A model generated the notes under the pieces. The model had not been told where the DNA came from and did no database searches. It saw only the letters and a program-made list of their open reading frames with translations. From contig NZ_JBMNPQ010000034.1 of NCBI RefSeq assembly GCF_050943655.1, positions 1-15,345 of the forward strand: a DNA stretch of 15,345 nt, written 5' to 3'. Shown here piece after piece: positions 1-6,848 of this stretch (positions are counted from its first letter, which is position 1; each line of letters begins with the position of its first letter). The translations under genes were made by a program, and so were the position numbers. This DNA comes from Peptoniphilus_A sp050943655. Lineage in GTDB: Bacteria; Bacillota; Clostridia; Tissierellales; Peptoniphilaceae.

Positions 1-138
1 AAATAGATCCAAATTTAGGGTGTAACAGTAACGCTCCCTGTCGCTCTCCGTGCGAGAGCGTGGATTGAAATACTTTCTCGATATGTTCCAAACCTAGACA
101 CTGACCGTCGCTACTCGTGTAGGAGCGCCGATTGAACT
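1..138 (+). CRISPR. Leader-distal end of a type I-C-like CRISPR array
   Basis: A 32-nt repeat lies at 40-71. It begins GTCGCTCTCC and ends GTGGATTGAAAT, and a 7-bp inverted repeat (CGCTCTC/GAGAGCG) gives the usual crRNA hairpin; the GTGGATTGAAA end is characteristic of type I-C repeats. A second, degenerate copy at 107-138 matches at 23 of 32 positions by my count, keeping the first six and most of the last nine bases. Bases 1-4 (AAAT) match the end of another repeat, so the window seems to open inside it. That leaves two spacers, 5-39 and 72-106, both exactly 35 nt, the usual type I-C length. Decay of the last repeat marks the trailer end, so the leader, the rest of the array and any cas genes should lie to the left of the window. 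No cas gene is visible here. Confidence 0.9.
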
Positions 139-372
139 ATTGTTCAACTAGTGAGACTTGACTACTTTTTATGTCACTATTCAAGTAGGAGAATGCGAAT
201 TAGGATTTTAAATAATTCATTATTGTAAAATCTTTAAATAAATATTCATAAATCTATAAAATATCCATAACGTAGATTTAGATTTTATATCATTATTAAA
301 TGATTTTAGCATCCCAAAGTCCCGCAAGTTATGCTATTATTATTTGTAAGATTATTTAAAGGGGATGGTGTT
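139..372. other. AT-rich gap between CRISPR trailer and SLH gene
   Basis: No gene is seen here. Just after the terminal repeat are short inverted repeats: TTGAAC/GTTCAA (132-137 and 142-147), overlapping the repeat end, and CTACTT/AAGTAG (162-167 and 183-188). A weaker ACTTGA/TCAAGT pair (156-161 and 181-186) competes with the latter. TAGCAT/ATGCTA (307-312 and 331-336) can form a hairpin in the leader of the following gene. No promoter with convincing boxes was found, although one must lie here or to the left for the SLH gene. Confidence 0.4.
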
Positions 373-1491
373 TTGAAAGGTAAAAGGTTTTCTGCTTTAT
401 TACTTGCGCTTGTTATGTTTATTGGTTTTATTCCTACGAGCATTCTTGCAAGTGAGAGACTTCCTTTTGATGATGTGAAGGTAAGTAGTTGGTTTTATGA
501 GCCAGTTAAGTATGTTTATGATAAGGGGATCATGAACGGCATGAGTTCTGATAAGTTTTTCCCAAACAAAGAAACTACTCGCGCAGAGCTTGTGACTGTT
601 CTATACAGAATGGAAGGCGAGCCTGCTACTTCTGGCAAAAGTTTTAATGATGTGGATGCTGGTTCTTTTTATGAAGATGCTGTAAAGTGGGCAAGTTCTA
701 ATAATATTGTAACTGGTTATGATAATGGGAACTTCGGTCCAAAGGACATAATAACTCGCGAAGACTTGCTAACAATATTTTATCGCTATGCTAATTTTAA
801 GAATCTTGATACTACAAATACTTCAAATTTTAAAAATTTTGAAGATGGAAGCGAGGTAAGTCCCTATGCTTCTAGTGCCATGAATTGGGCTATTGGCAAA
901 AATATTTTAAGAACTGATGGAAACAATATGCTTCATCCAAAGAAGCTTTCTAATCGAGCTGAAATTGCCGATGTCATCATGAGATATTTTGAAAATTTTG
1001 CAAATAAGAAATCTAATAACAACAGCACTTATGATCTTGGCAAAAAGTTAGAGGGAAGATGGCAAGTTGTTGGAATGTATAAAAATGATTATGATGAAGA
1101 TTTTTTAAATTTTAATTTTGATGATGAATATATTAAAAATAAGAGAATCGATTTTTATTATAATTCTTACATGATTTATACTCCAAACTCTGATGATAAG
1201 GTTGAAGGCGACTTAAAGATAATTTCTTACGACGAAAATACAAATAGGCTTAAGATAAAAGTTACTGAACACCAAATGTATGATTCGGACTATTTCAAAA
1301 GCAGAAGGGATTATTTTAATAACAATCCGAGATATTCAAATATTAAGACGACTCAGTTTTTGGAGAGTGAAGTTGTTACTCTTGATATGAGCACATATTA
1401 TTATGCTGAGTTTTTAGAAAGTGGCACTATGAGACTATATTTAAGCGAGAATAAAGTTTTGGAATGCAAATTTTTAGAAAAGATTAAATAG
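373..1491 (+). CDS. Secreted protein with three SLH (S-layer homology) domains
   Basis: Predicted exported surface protein, about 372 residues. I choose a TTG start at 373: it has an AAAGGGG ribosome site at 358-364, and the protein then begins with a clean signal peptide (KGKR, a hydrophobic stretch, then SILA before SE, probable cleavage after residue 26). The upstream ATG at 331 has no ribosome site. Three SLH repeats follow at about residues 31-84, 93-145 and 154-210, each with the F-x-D-V/W and R-A/E-E pattern (LPFDDV...TTRAEL, FNDVDA...ITREDL, LSNRAEI). SLH triplets bind pyruvylated secondary cell-wall polymers and anchor proteins to the wall. Residues about 225-372 form a tyrosine- and asparagine-rich, probably all-beta domain starting GRWQVVGMY, vaguely like lipocalin-type small-molecule domains; I do not recognise it securely. 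The final function is unknown. Confidence 0.85.
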   Translation: MKGKRFSALLLALVMFIGFIPTSILASERLPFDDVKVSSWFYEPVKYVYDKGIMNGMSSDKFFPNKETTRAELVTVLYRMEGEPATSGKSFNDVDAGSFYEDAVKWASSNNIVTGYDNGNFGPKDIITREDLLTIFYRYANFKNLDTTNTSNFKNFEDGSEVSPYASSAMNWAIGKNILRTDGNNMLHPKKLSNRAEIADVIMRYFENFANKKSNNNSTYDLGKKLEGRWQVVGMYKNDYDEDFLNFNFDDEYIKNKRIDFYYNSYMIYTPNSDDKVEGDLKIISYDENTNRLKIKVTEHQMYDSDYFKSRRDYFNNNPRYSNIKTTQFLESEVVTLDMSTYYYAEFLESGTMRLYLSENKVLECKFLEKIK

Positions 1492-1517
1492 TGTTAAAAA
1501 CAAACTAAAGATTTATT

Positions 1518-1718
1518 ATGGTGAAAAAATTAAAAACATCTCCTGCACAGGCTCGTGCAAGGGACAAGTGGAATGAAAATAATAAGGAGAAGAGAAAGAA
1601 GTATATTGTTAAATCGAGTGCCAAAAGATATATTAGAGATTTTGTTAAAACTGCTGAAGAAATAGAAGAGGTAGAAAAGTGGCTTGAGGAAGCTCGAAAA
1701 AATTTAAAAGTAGAATAG
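1518..1718 (+). CDS. Small basic protein, unknown function
   Basis: A 66-residue lysine- and arginine-rich protein. The first half (KTSPAQARARDKWNENNKEK, then RKKYIVKSS) is strongly basic. The second half (residues about 40-64) is a charged amphipathic helix with alternating E and K, which could form a coiled coil. It resembles short proteins often seen in Bacillota and their phages, where the S-P-A-Q-x-R-A-x-x-K-W core recurs, but I know of no established function. The ribosome site is weak (AAAG at 1507-1510, about 7 nt before the ATG), and an adjacent GTG at 1521 is an alternative start. It follows the SLH gene by 26 nt and may be cotranscribed with it. No terminator is evident before the thiC promoter. 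Confidence 0.6.
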   Translation: MVKKLKTSPAQARARDKWNENNKEKRKKYIVKSSAKRYIRDFVKTAEEIEEVEKWLEEARKNLKVE

Positions 1719-1762
1719 TTTTAAACCGAGAAAGATTTGTGGCTTCTTAATAATAGTAATAT

Positions 1763-1791
1763 TTGACGAAGAACTTTATGAAAAGTATAAT
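1763..1791 (+). promoter_or_regulatory. Sigma-A promoter of thiC
   Basis: TTGACG (1763-1768), a 17-bp spacer and a perfect TATAAT (1786-1791). Transcription should begin near 1798, immediately at the 5' edge of the riboswitch, which strongly supports the assignment. Confidence 0.85.
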
Positions 1792-1795
1792 GAAT

Positions 1796-1878
1796 GTATA
1801 TGGGAGCGTTTTGCTGAGAAAAACTTCGAGTTTGACCATTGAACCTGTGGGATAATGCCCGCGTAGGAAAGATTGTAC
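1796..1878 (+). promoter_or_regulatory. TPP (THI-box) riboswitch controlling thiC
   Basis: The conserved parts of a thiamine pyrophosphate aptamer appear in order. GGGAGC is at 1802-1807 and the pyrimidine-binding CTGAGA at 1814-1819. A small extra stem AAACT/AGTTT follows at 1821-1833 (read with TCG as its loop), then GACCATT-GAACCTG (1834-1846). The pyrophosphate-sensing GGATAATGCC ... GCGTAGGAAA ends the aptamer (1850-1870). Closing stems are visible: GTATA (1796-1800) with TGTAC (1874-1878), and ATGG (1800-1803) with CCAT (1836-1839). With the adjoining terminator this is an OFF switch: TPP-bound RNA lets the terminator form and thiC is silenced. Confidence 0.95.
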
Positions 1879-1880
1879 CT

Positions 1881-1903
1881 GACTCCCATTGGGAGTCTTT
1901 TTT
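1881..1903 (+). terminator. Riboswitch-controlled intrinsic terminator
   Basis: Hairpin GACTCCC (1881-1887), loop ATT, GGGAGTC (1891-1897), followed by a T run to 1903. It sits between the TPP aptamer and the thiC ribosome site (GGAGG, 1908-1912). The segment ATGGGAG (1800-1806) in the aptamer's 5' stem is the exact complement of CTCCCAT (1883-1889), giving a 7-bp antiterminator that competes with both the aptamer stem and this hairpin. Confidence 0.9.
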
Positions 1904-1917
1904 ATTTGGAGGTAGAG

Positions 1918-3246
1918 ATGAACTATACTACACAAATGGACGCTGCGAAAAAGGGAATTGTAACTCCTGAGATGGAGATTGTGGCAGCAAAAGAAAATAT
2001 GGACGTGGAGGAGCTTCGCGATTTAATTGCAAGGGGAAGAGTTTGTATTCCATGCAACAAAAATCACAAGTCAATTTCACCTGAAGGAATTGGTGAAGGT
2101 CTTCGCACAAAAATAAATGTAAACCTTGGAATTAGCAAGGATTCTTATGACATTGACCTTGAGCTAAAAAAGGCTCAAGATGCTATAGATATGAAGGCAG
2201 AGGCAATAATGGATCTTTCTAATTATGGAAAGACGAGAGACTTTAGGACAAAGTTAATCGACATGTCTACTGCCATGATTGGAACTGTTCCAATGTATGA
2301 TGCTGTTGGATATTTGGAAAAGGGACTTACTTTTATCGAAGCAAAGGAATTTTTAGACGTTCTTCGTGCTCATGCAGAAGATGGTGTCGACTTTGTGACA
2401 ATTCATACTGGAATAAATAGAGCAAATGCCGAAATTTTTAAGAGAAACGGAAGGCTAACAAATATTGTCAGCCGTGGTGGTTCACTTCTATTCGGTTGGA
2501 TGTATATGAACGACCGCGAAAATCCTTTCTACGAATATTTTGACGAAGTGCTAGACATTTGCGAAGAGTACGATGTTACAATTTCTCTTGGCGACTCTCT
2601 AAGACCAGGTTCAACTCACGATGCCACAGATGCATCTCAAATTGCTGAACTAATTACTCTTGGTGAACTAACTAAGAGAGCTTGGGAGAGAAATGTTCAG
2701 GTTATGATTGAAGGGCCAGGCCATGTGCCAATTGATCAAATTAAAATGAATGTTGAACTTGAAAAGAGACTTTGCCACGGCGCGCCATTTTATGTTCTTG
2801 GACCTCTTGTTACAGACATTGCGCCGGGTTATGACCACATAACTTCTGCAATTGGAGGTGCCATTGCTGCGGCTAGTGGAGCAGACTTTTTGTGTTATGT
2901 AACTCCAGCTGAACATTTAAAACTTCCTGATGAAAATGACGTTCGCGAAGGAATTATTGCTGCAAAGATTGCCGCTCACGCAGGTGACATGGCAAAATTA
3001 AAAAATGCACGCGACTGGGACGATAAGATGAGTGCAGCTCGTCAAGAACTCGATTGGGAAAAGATGTTTGAACTTGCCCTTGACCCAGTTAAGCCGAGAA
3101 AGTATAGAGAGATGAGCACACCAGAAATTGACGACTCATGTACAATGTGCGGTGAGATGTGTGCAGTTAGAACTATGAATAAAATTTTAAAAGGCGAAGA
3201 CATTGTACTTGGCAACGACGAGTATGGAATCGACGCACTAAAATAA
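1918..3246 (+). CDS. thiC: Phosphomethylpyrimidine synthase ThiC
   Basis: Cytoplasmic radical-SAM enzyme that rearranges aminoimidazole ribotide (AIR) into hydroxymethylpyrimidine phosphate, the pyrimidine half of thiamine. The protein has 442 residues from ATG 1918, chosen because GGAGG at 1908-1912 precedes it; the reading frame extends further upstream only through the terminator. Family landmarks include RVCIPCNKNH (about 41-50), the long (beta/alpha)8 core with VTIHTGI, RGGSLLFGWM, SLGDSLRPGS and MIEGPGHVP, then GPLVTDIAPGYDHITSAIGGA. The C-terminal cluster ligands are Cys408, Cys411 and Cys415. Spacing here is C-X2-C-X3-C, while the well-studied plant and enterobacterial enzymes have CX2CX4C; the shorter spacing together with the short N-terminus fits the compact ThiC subgroup of anaerobes and archaea, as far as I recall. 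It stands alone here, controlled by the TPP riboswitch; other thi genes are not in the window. Confidence 0.97.
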   Translation: MNYTTQMDAAKKGIVTPEMEIVAAKENMDVEELRDLIARGRVCIPCNKNHKSISPEGIGEGLRTKINVNLGISKDSYDIDLELKKAQDAIDMKAEAIMDLSNYGKTRDFRTKLIDMSTAMIGTVPMYDAVGYLEKGLTFIEAKEFLDVLRAHAEDGVDFVTIHTGINRANAEIFKRNGRLTNIVSRGGSLLFGWMYMNDRENPFYEYFDEVLDICEEYDVTISLGDSLRPGSTHDATDASQIAELITLGELTKRAWERNVQVMIEGPGHVPIDQIKMNVELEKRLCHGAPFYVLGPLVTDIAPGYDHITSAIGGAIAAASGADFLCYVTPAEHLKLPDENDVREGIIAAKIAAHAGDMAKLKNARDWDDKMSAARQELDWEKMFELALDPVKPRKYREMSTPEIDDSCTMCGEMCAVRTMNKILKGEDIVLGNDEYGIDALK

Positions 3247-3251
3247 AAATA

Positions 3252-3289
3252 AAAAAGGAATGGGTCCCTTTGCGAACTCATTCCTTTTT
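3252..3289. terminator. Bidirectional terminator between thiC and rlmH
   Basis: An 11-bp perfect stem AAAAAGGAATG (3252-3262) / CATTCCTTTTT (3279-3289) lies between two convergent genes. Read either way the hairpin ends in a run of T, so it can stop thiC transcription from the left and rlmH transcription from the right. Confidence 0.9.
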
Positions 3290-3290
3290 G

Positions 3291-3770
3291 CTATTTATGG
3301 TATGGATGATTGTTAATTATCCTAAAGGATCTATAAATCTGCTCAATTAAAATTAGTCTCATTAGATTGTGTGGGAAAGTCATTTTTGAAAAGCTAAGCT
3401 TGTAGTTTGCTTTTTCCAAGACTTCCTTTGAGAGGCCTAAGCTTCCGCCTATTATAAAGTTAATATTTGAAATTCCATCTAGCATTAAGTTTTCAATTTT
3501 TCCTGCCAGCTCCACGGAGTCAAGCATCTTTCCGTCAATGGCAAGTGCAACTGTATAGGAGCCTTCTTTAATTTTACTTAAAATCTTCTCGCCCTCTATA
3601 TTTTTTACCCTCTCCATGTCCTTTTCCGATAAGTTTTCAGGACAGGGTTCGTCAGGAACTTCAATAATTTTTAAATCCACATAGGGCTTTAGCATTTTTT
3701 GATACTCTGATATAGAATCCTTTAGGCTACTTTTTTTTATTTTGCCAACAGATATTATATTTATCTGCAT
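3291..3770 (-). CDS. rlmH: 23S rRNA (pseudouridine1915-N3)-methyltransferase RlmH
   Basis: SPOUT-fold methyltransferase that methylates pseudouridine 1915 in helix 69 of 23S rRNA on the assembled 70S ribosome. It has 159 residues, the normal family length. It begins MQINIISVGKIK, carries the SAM-binding trefoil-knot loop IIGGSLGLS (about 106-114) and the conserved TFPHNLMRLILIEQIYRSFRII stretch (131-152; written here as landmarks TFPHNLMRL and EQIYR), and ends in the typical YHK. The start codon overlaps the tpx stop codon by one base (TAATG), so translation is probably coupled to tpx. The gene ends at the bidirectional terminator. Confidence 0.96.
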   Translation of the reverse strand: MQINIISVGKIKKSSLKDSISEYQKMLKPYVDLKIIEVPDEPCPENLSEKDMERVKNIEGEKILSKIKEGSYTVALAIDGKMLDSVELAGKIENLMLDGISNINFIIGGSLGLSKEVLEKANYKLSFSKMTFPHNLMRLILIEQIYRSFRIINNHPYHK

Positions 3771-4270
3771 TATGCTAATTCTTTTGCTGCTTCTAGTGCC
3801 TTGTCAAAGTTAACTTCGTTTGTAACTTCTTCTACATATTCTGTGTAAGCAACTTTTCCGTCTTTATCAACGATTACTACTCCTCTTGCAAGAAGTTGAA
3901 GTTCGTCAATTAAAAATCCATATTTTTCGCCAAATTCTTTGTATCTATAGTCAGAAATGATGTCTGCTTTGTCGATTCCTTTAGCTGCGCAGAATCTTTC
4001 TTGTGCGAAAGGTAGGTCAACTGTAATAGTGTAGATTACAATGTCATCGCTAAGTTCTGCAGCTTTTTCGTTAAATGTTTGAGCTTGAAGTGAGCAAACA
4101 GAAGTATCAATTGATGGTGCAACTGAATAAATTACGATTTTGCCTTCTGTTTCTTTTGAATCAAAGTCTGATAAATCTCTTTTTACTGCTTTAAATTCTG
4201 GAGCAGTATCTCCAACTTTTACTTGATTTCCAACTAGTGTTACTTCGTCTCCGCCAAATTTTACTTTCAT
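3770..4270 (-). CDS. tpx: Thiol peroxidase Tpx (atypical 2-Cys peroxiredoxin)
   Basis: Reduces hydrogen peroxide and organic hydroperoxides in the cytoplasm with electrons from thioredoxin. It has 166 residues. The peroxidatic cysteine is Cys59 in PSIDTSVCSLQ, with the conserved Thr56, and the catalytic arginine is probably Arg129 in LLARGVVIV. The resolving cysteine is Cys94 in ERFCAAKGI, the spacing expected of Tpx, where an intramolecular disulfide forms. Domain boundaries match the family (VKVGDTAPEF near 17-26). A perfect AGGAGG precedes the ATG. It is the first gene of a two-gene unit with rlmH. The upstream gap (4271-4401) is AT-rich and contains a 13-bp palindrome (ATATAA-A-TTATAT read on the minus strand) that might be an operator, but I cannot assign a regulator. 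Confidence 0.95.
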   Translation of the reverse strand: MKVKFGGDEVTLVGNQVKVGDTAPEFKAVKRDLSDFDSKETEGKIVIYSVAPSIDTSVCSLQAQTFNEKAAELSDDIVIYTITVDLPFAQERFCAAKGIDKADIISDYRYKEFGEKYGFLIDELQLLARGVVIVDKDGKVAYTEYVEEVTNEVNFDKALEAAKELA

Positions 4271-4401
4271 AGTATCCTCCTAAAATTTACTAATTAACTA
4301 ACTATATAATTTATATCCAGTTTTTGTATCTTATAACATTTCACAAAAAATTTTTGAGTTGTAGTGATGTTTATAGATAAAAATATTTTTAAGAAACTGA
4401 G

Positions 4402-4950
4402 TTATTTTATAAATTTTGAAATAGCTGTGTGGGTCTTTCTTTTCTTTTCTCTTATAAAGTCATCGTCACTTGGATAACCTATGGCGATTACAAGCCTTAT
4501 TCTACTTTTTGTGTCGACAATTTTTTTAAGTTCGTCTTCGTCGAACCACCCCATTATGCAAGTTCCAAGTCCAAGAGTCGTAGCCTCAGCTGTAAAGTAT
4601 GCAACAGATATGCCAATGTCTATTGATTTAAAGTCTTGGTTTTTCATGGACGAGCCGATTTTTGCAGTTAGATTATAATTTTCTTCTGTCACAACGGCAA
4701 ATGCATTTACATTTTTGACAAAGGAGTTCATGCCCATTCCAGTCAGTGTGTCGCGAACTTTTTTTGCCTTATCGCCAGTTACGATGTGATAAAAGTAAGG
4801 CTGAGCGTTGCAGGCAGATGGCGAAAGTATCATTGCATCGACAAGTGAATCTAAAACTTCTTCGTCGACAATTCTTTCGGGATCAAAGTTTCTGCAAGAC
4901 TGTCTAACTTTTGCTATATCTATAAATTCTTTAAATTCCAAATTACTCAC
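4402..4950 (-). CDS. Nitroreductase-family FMN oxidoreductase
   Basis: Probable cytoplasmic FMN-dependent NAD(P)H oxidoreductase of the nitroreductase superfamily, about 182 residues. Landmarks are the N-terminal RQSCRNFD FMN-phosphate region, SPSACNAQPY (the S-P-S/T-x-x-N-x-Q-P motif), a central helix region IDIGISVAYFTAEATTLGLGTCIMGWF, and the C-terminal strand IRLVIAIGYPSDD. The physiological substrate cannot be read from the sequence. The GTG start at 4948-4950 overlaps the end of the upstream gene by 8 bases. A TTG at 4939-4941 is an attractive alternative: it is preceded by GGGTGA at a better distance and gives MEFKEFIDIAK, like many family members. Either way translation is coupled to the upstream gene. 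I see no GC-rich terminator after it. Confidence 0.88.
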   Translation of the reverse strand: MSNLEFKEFIDIAKVRQSCRNFDPERIVDEEVLDSLVDAMILSPSACNAQPYFYHIVTGDKAKKVRDTLTGMGMNSFVKNVNAFAVVTEENYNLTAKIGSSMKNQDFKSIDIGISVAYFTAEATTLGLGTCIMGWFDEDELKKIVDTKSRIRLVIAIGYPSDDDFIREKKRKTHTAISKFIK

Positions 4951-5635
4951 CCTTTAAAAAATCGTCGATATCGTAATCGAAAAAGAAATATCTTCCGTCC
5001 TTATATAGACATGGAATGCCCACATAATTATTTTCAACTATTACGTCGAAGGCCTCTTGATTGTCTCTGTGATTTAAAAATTCTTTTAAGTTTTTCATGC
5101 TAGCTGTGATGTCTATTGTTTCAACGTCTAAGTTTTTTTCTTTTACAAGCTCGATTGCTGGCGGGCAATCTGGGCAAAGGCTTGAAATATAAAATTTGTA
5201 CATGTTCATCCTCCTAAGTAAATTTGTAAGAACTTCTTTAAATTTAATATCTTCTTCGCATTTTCTTTTTGGAATCTTGGAATAAATTCCATCTCTTCGA
5301 AGAACTCGAGATAGGTGTCTTTTTTCTAGAAAATTTAAAATGTTTTCGTCGTCAATAATTTTTCCACTAAAGTCAAGTACAAAAACCTCTTTGGCAAGTG
5401 CCATGGACGAGAGGCCTTTGTCGTTTGTGATTACAACATCGCCCTTTTTTGCGTTATTTACAATCCAAAGGTCTGCTGCTTCTTTTGAAATATCTACATT
5501 TATTATGTTGCCATAAAAAACATTAAAGTCCTGAGTGTAGTTCTTGACAAGGTAGAGTGGAATATTAAATTTTTGACAGACTTCTTGAGTGATTTCTCTT
5601 ACTGATGCTCCGTCGGAGTCTAATAAAACTTTCAT
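4943..5635 (-). CDS. UPF0178 (YaiI/YqxD, DUF188) protein fused to a glutaredoxin-like domain
   Basis: A 230-residue two-domain protein. Residues 1-140 match the UPF0178 family: the ADLWIVNNAKKGDVVIT core (54-70), NDKGLSSMALAK, DENILNFLEKRHLSRVLRR and a final FKEVLTNLL where the family normally stops. This family has a PIN-like fold and no firmly established role. Its usual N-terminal D-A-D-x-C-P motif is DSDGAS here, so the Cys-Pro pair is missing. Residues 145-230 form a thioredoxin-fold domain with a CPDC redox pair (Cys154, Cys157) and a cis-proline-like YVGIPCL (204-210). It resembles small stand-alone glutaredoxin-related proteins. The join contains a perfect AGGAGG (5210-5215) six bases before an in-frame ATG (5201-5203), so the second domain may also be made separately. 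The start at 5635 has no good ribosome site. It overlaps the following nitroreductase gene. Confidence 0.85.
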   Translation of the reverse strand: MKVLLDSDGASVREITQEVCQKFNIPLYLVKNYTQDFNVFYGNIINVDISKEAADLWIVNNAKKGDVVITNDKGLSSMALAKEVFVLDFSGKIIDDENILNFLEKRHLSRVLRRDGIYSKIPKRKCEEDIKFKEVLTNLLRRMNMYKFYISSLCPDCPPAIELVKEKNLDVETIDITASMKNLKEFLNHRDNQEAFDVIVENNYVGIPCLYKDGRYFFFDYDIDDFLKGE

Positions 5636-5746
5636 AAATATATTTTACCACAAATCTTTAGTCTTTAATTATGATAAAGAAGGAACTTGATATTTTTTAA
5701 TCGTTTTAAAGGTTTAAAAGAAAGGTCTAGAAATTGCGAAAAACTA

Positions 5747-5773
5747 TTGAAAAAAAAACTCATTTTATATAGA
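5747..5773 (+). promoter_or_regulatory. Possible promoter of the LCP gene
   Basis: TTGAAA at 5747-5752 is followed by an AT-rich stretch with TATATA/TATAGA at 5766-5773. Spacing (13-15 bp) is shorter than ideal, so the boxes are uncertain, but a promoter is needed here because the upstream gene is divergent. Confidence 0.35.
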
Positions 5774-5793
5774 CTTAGTAGAAGGAGGTTTCT

Positions 5794-6843
5794 ATGAAAT
5801 ACGTTTATAGAATTTTTATTTTTATTACAGTAGTTTTCCTGCTTGGCGCATTGGGACTTACTTTTATTTTTTCTCCAAGAGGGGCGCAGCTGGGAAGTAA
5901 TAAAAGTGAAGCTAAAAAAACGGAAGATCAGGAACCCAAAAAGGTTTCCGTTTTTGATGAAGATAAAGACATTGTACATATTTTATTAATTGGCGTGGAT
6001 CAAAGTGAAGTAACTTATGTTAGCGACAACTCCCAAAGAGCAGATACCATTATGCTCCTTTCAATTGATCCCAAAATAGATAAGGTGCAAATTCTTTCTA
6101 TACCAAGAGATACTTATATTAAAATAAAAGGCTACGACAATTACAAGATGAATGCCGCCTACGCAAGGGGTGGTCTTGAACTTCAAGTTGAAATGGTCGA
6201 GAACTTTTTAAATGTAGATATTGATCACTACATCACAGTTAATTACGATGCAGTAAAAGAACTTGTCGATGCAATTGGGGGAGTAGAGGTCTACACTCCA
6301 AAATATAAATACACAGATCCATCGACAATACCGCCGCTTGAAATTGACTTTGAAGAGGGACTTCATCTCTTAGATGGAGAAGATTCTGTAAAATATCTAA
6401 GAATTAGAAAGATTTACAAAAATCAGGACATAGATAGAATTAAGGCACAACAAGATTTCATAATGAAAATTTTTGACAAGATGCAGTCGCCTTCCCTAAT
6501 CTTAAAACTTCCAAAGCTCGTTTCAATTGCAAATAGAAATATTGAGACAGATCTAAGCTATGGAGAGCTTGCTTTTCTTGCCTACTACGGTCTAAGCCTT
6601 GATAAGTCCGACATAAATATGACTGCCTTAGAAGGAAGTCGCTATGTGAGAAACCACATAGATTATTACAAAATTGACAAGACTTATGCACAAAGTGTTG
6701 TAAAAGACTTTACGAGCCTTCGCGATAATTATAACGAAGACGAAGACTTAAGTAACATGACTGAAGAAGAAAGAGCTAAGTATTTGGAGCAAAAAGAAAA
6801 GCTTGAAAATTTAAAAAGTGAATCTGAAACAAAATCAAATTAA
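5794..6843 (+). CDS. LytR-CpsA-Psr (LCP) family cell-wall polymer transferase
   Basis: Membrane-anchored enzyme family that transfers teichoic-acid-like or capsular polymers from undecaprenyl-phosphate onto peptidoglycan, acting outside the membrane. It has 349 residues: a short cytoplasmic start, one membrane segment at about 6-26, then an extracellular linker and the LCP domain (about 58-230). Motifs are ILLIGVD, the metal/pyrophosphate-binding RADT (82-85), ILSIPRDTYI (100-109), KMNAAYARGG (118-127), GGVEVYTP (162-169), YLRIRK and DIDRIKAQQD (201-206, 212-221). The last ~30 residues are highly charged and low in complexity. A GAAGGAGG ribosome site sits 5-6 bases before the ATG. It is a single-gene unit ended by its own terminator. 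SLH proteins such as the one at 373-1491 need wall polymers of the kind LCP enzymes attach, a possible functional link. Confidence 0.93.
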   Translation: MKYVYRIFIFITVVFLLGALGLTFIFSPRGAQLGSNKSEAKKTEDQEPKKVSVFDEDKDIVHILLIGVDQSEVTYVSDNSQRADTIMLLSIDPKIDKVQILSIPRDTYIKIKGYDNYKMNAAYARGGLELQVEMVENFLNVDIDHYITVNYDAVKELVDAIGGVEVYTPKYKYTDPSTIPPLEIDFEEGLHLLDGEDSVKYLRIRKIYKNQDIDRIKAQQDFIMKIFDKMQSPSLILKLPKLVSIANRNIETDLSYGELAFLAYYGLSLDKSDINMTALEGSRYVRNHIDYYKIDKTYAQSVVKDFTSLRDNYNEDEDLSNMTEEERAKYLEQKEKLENLKSESETKSN

Positions 6844-6848
6844 TTTAG

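Noticed and set aside
150..186. Interleaved complementary segments AGTGA/TCACT and ACTTGA/TCAAGT suggesting a pseudoknot RNA
   Set aside because: Five- and six-base matches in AT-rich DNA are expected by chance, and a competing simple stem (CTACTT/AAGTAG) exists.
331..372. ATG start at 331 for the SLH protein
   Set aside because: It has no ribosome site, lies in a hairpin, and adds 14 residues before a normal signal peptide; TTG 373 is better supported.
1873..1917. Upstream TTG start for thiC at 1873
   Set aside because: It would translate the riboswitch terminator; ATG 1918 has GGAGG and matches the family start.
4271..4401. PerR- or Fur-type box before tpx
   Set aside because: The palindrome is purely A/T and does not fit the PerR consensus well enough.
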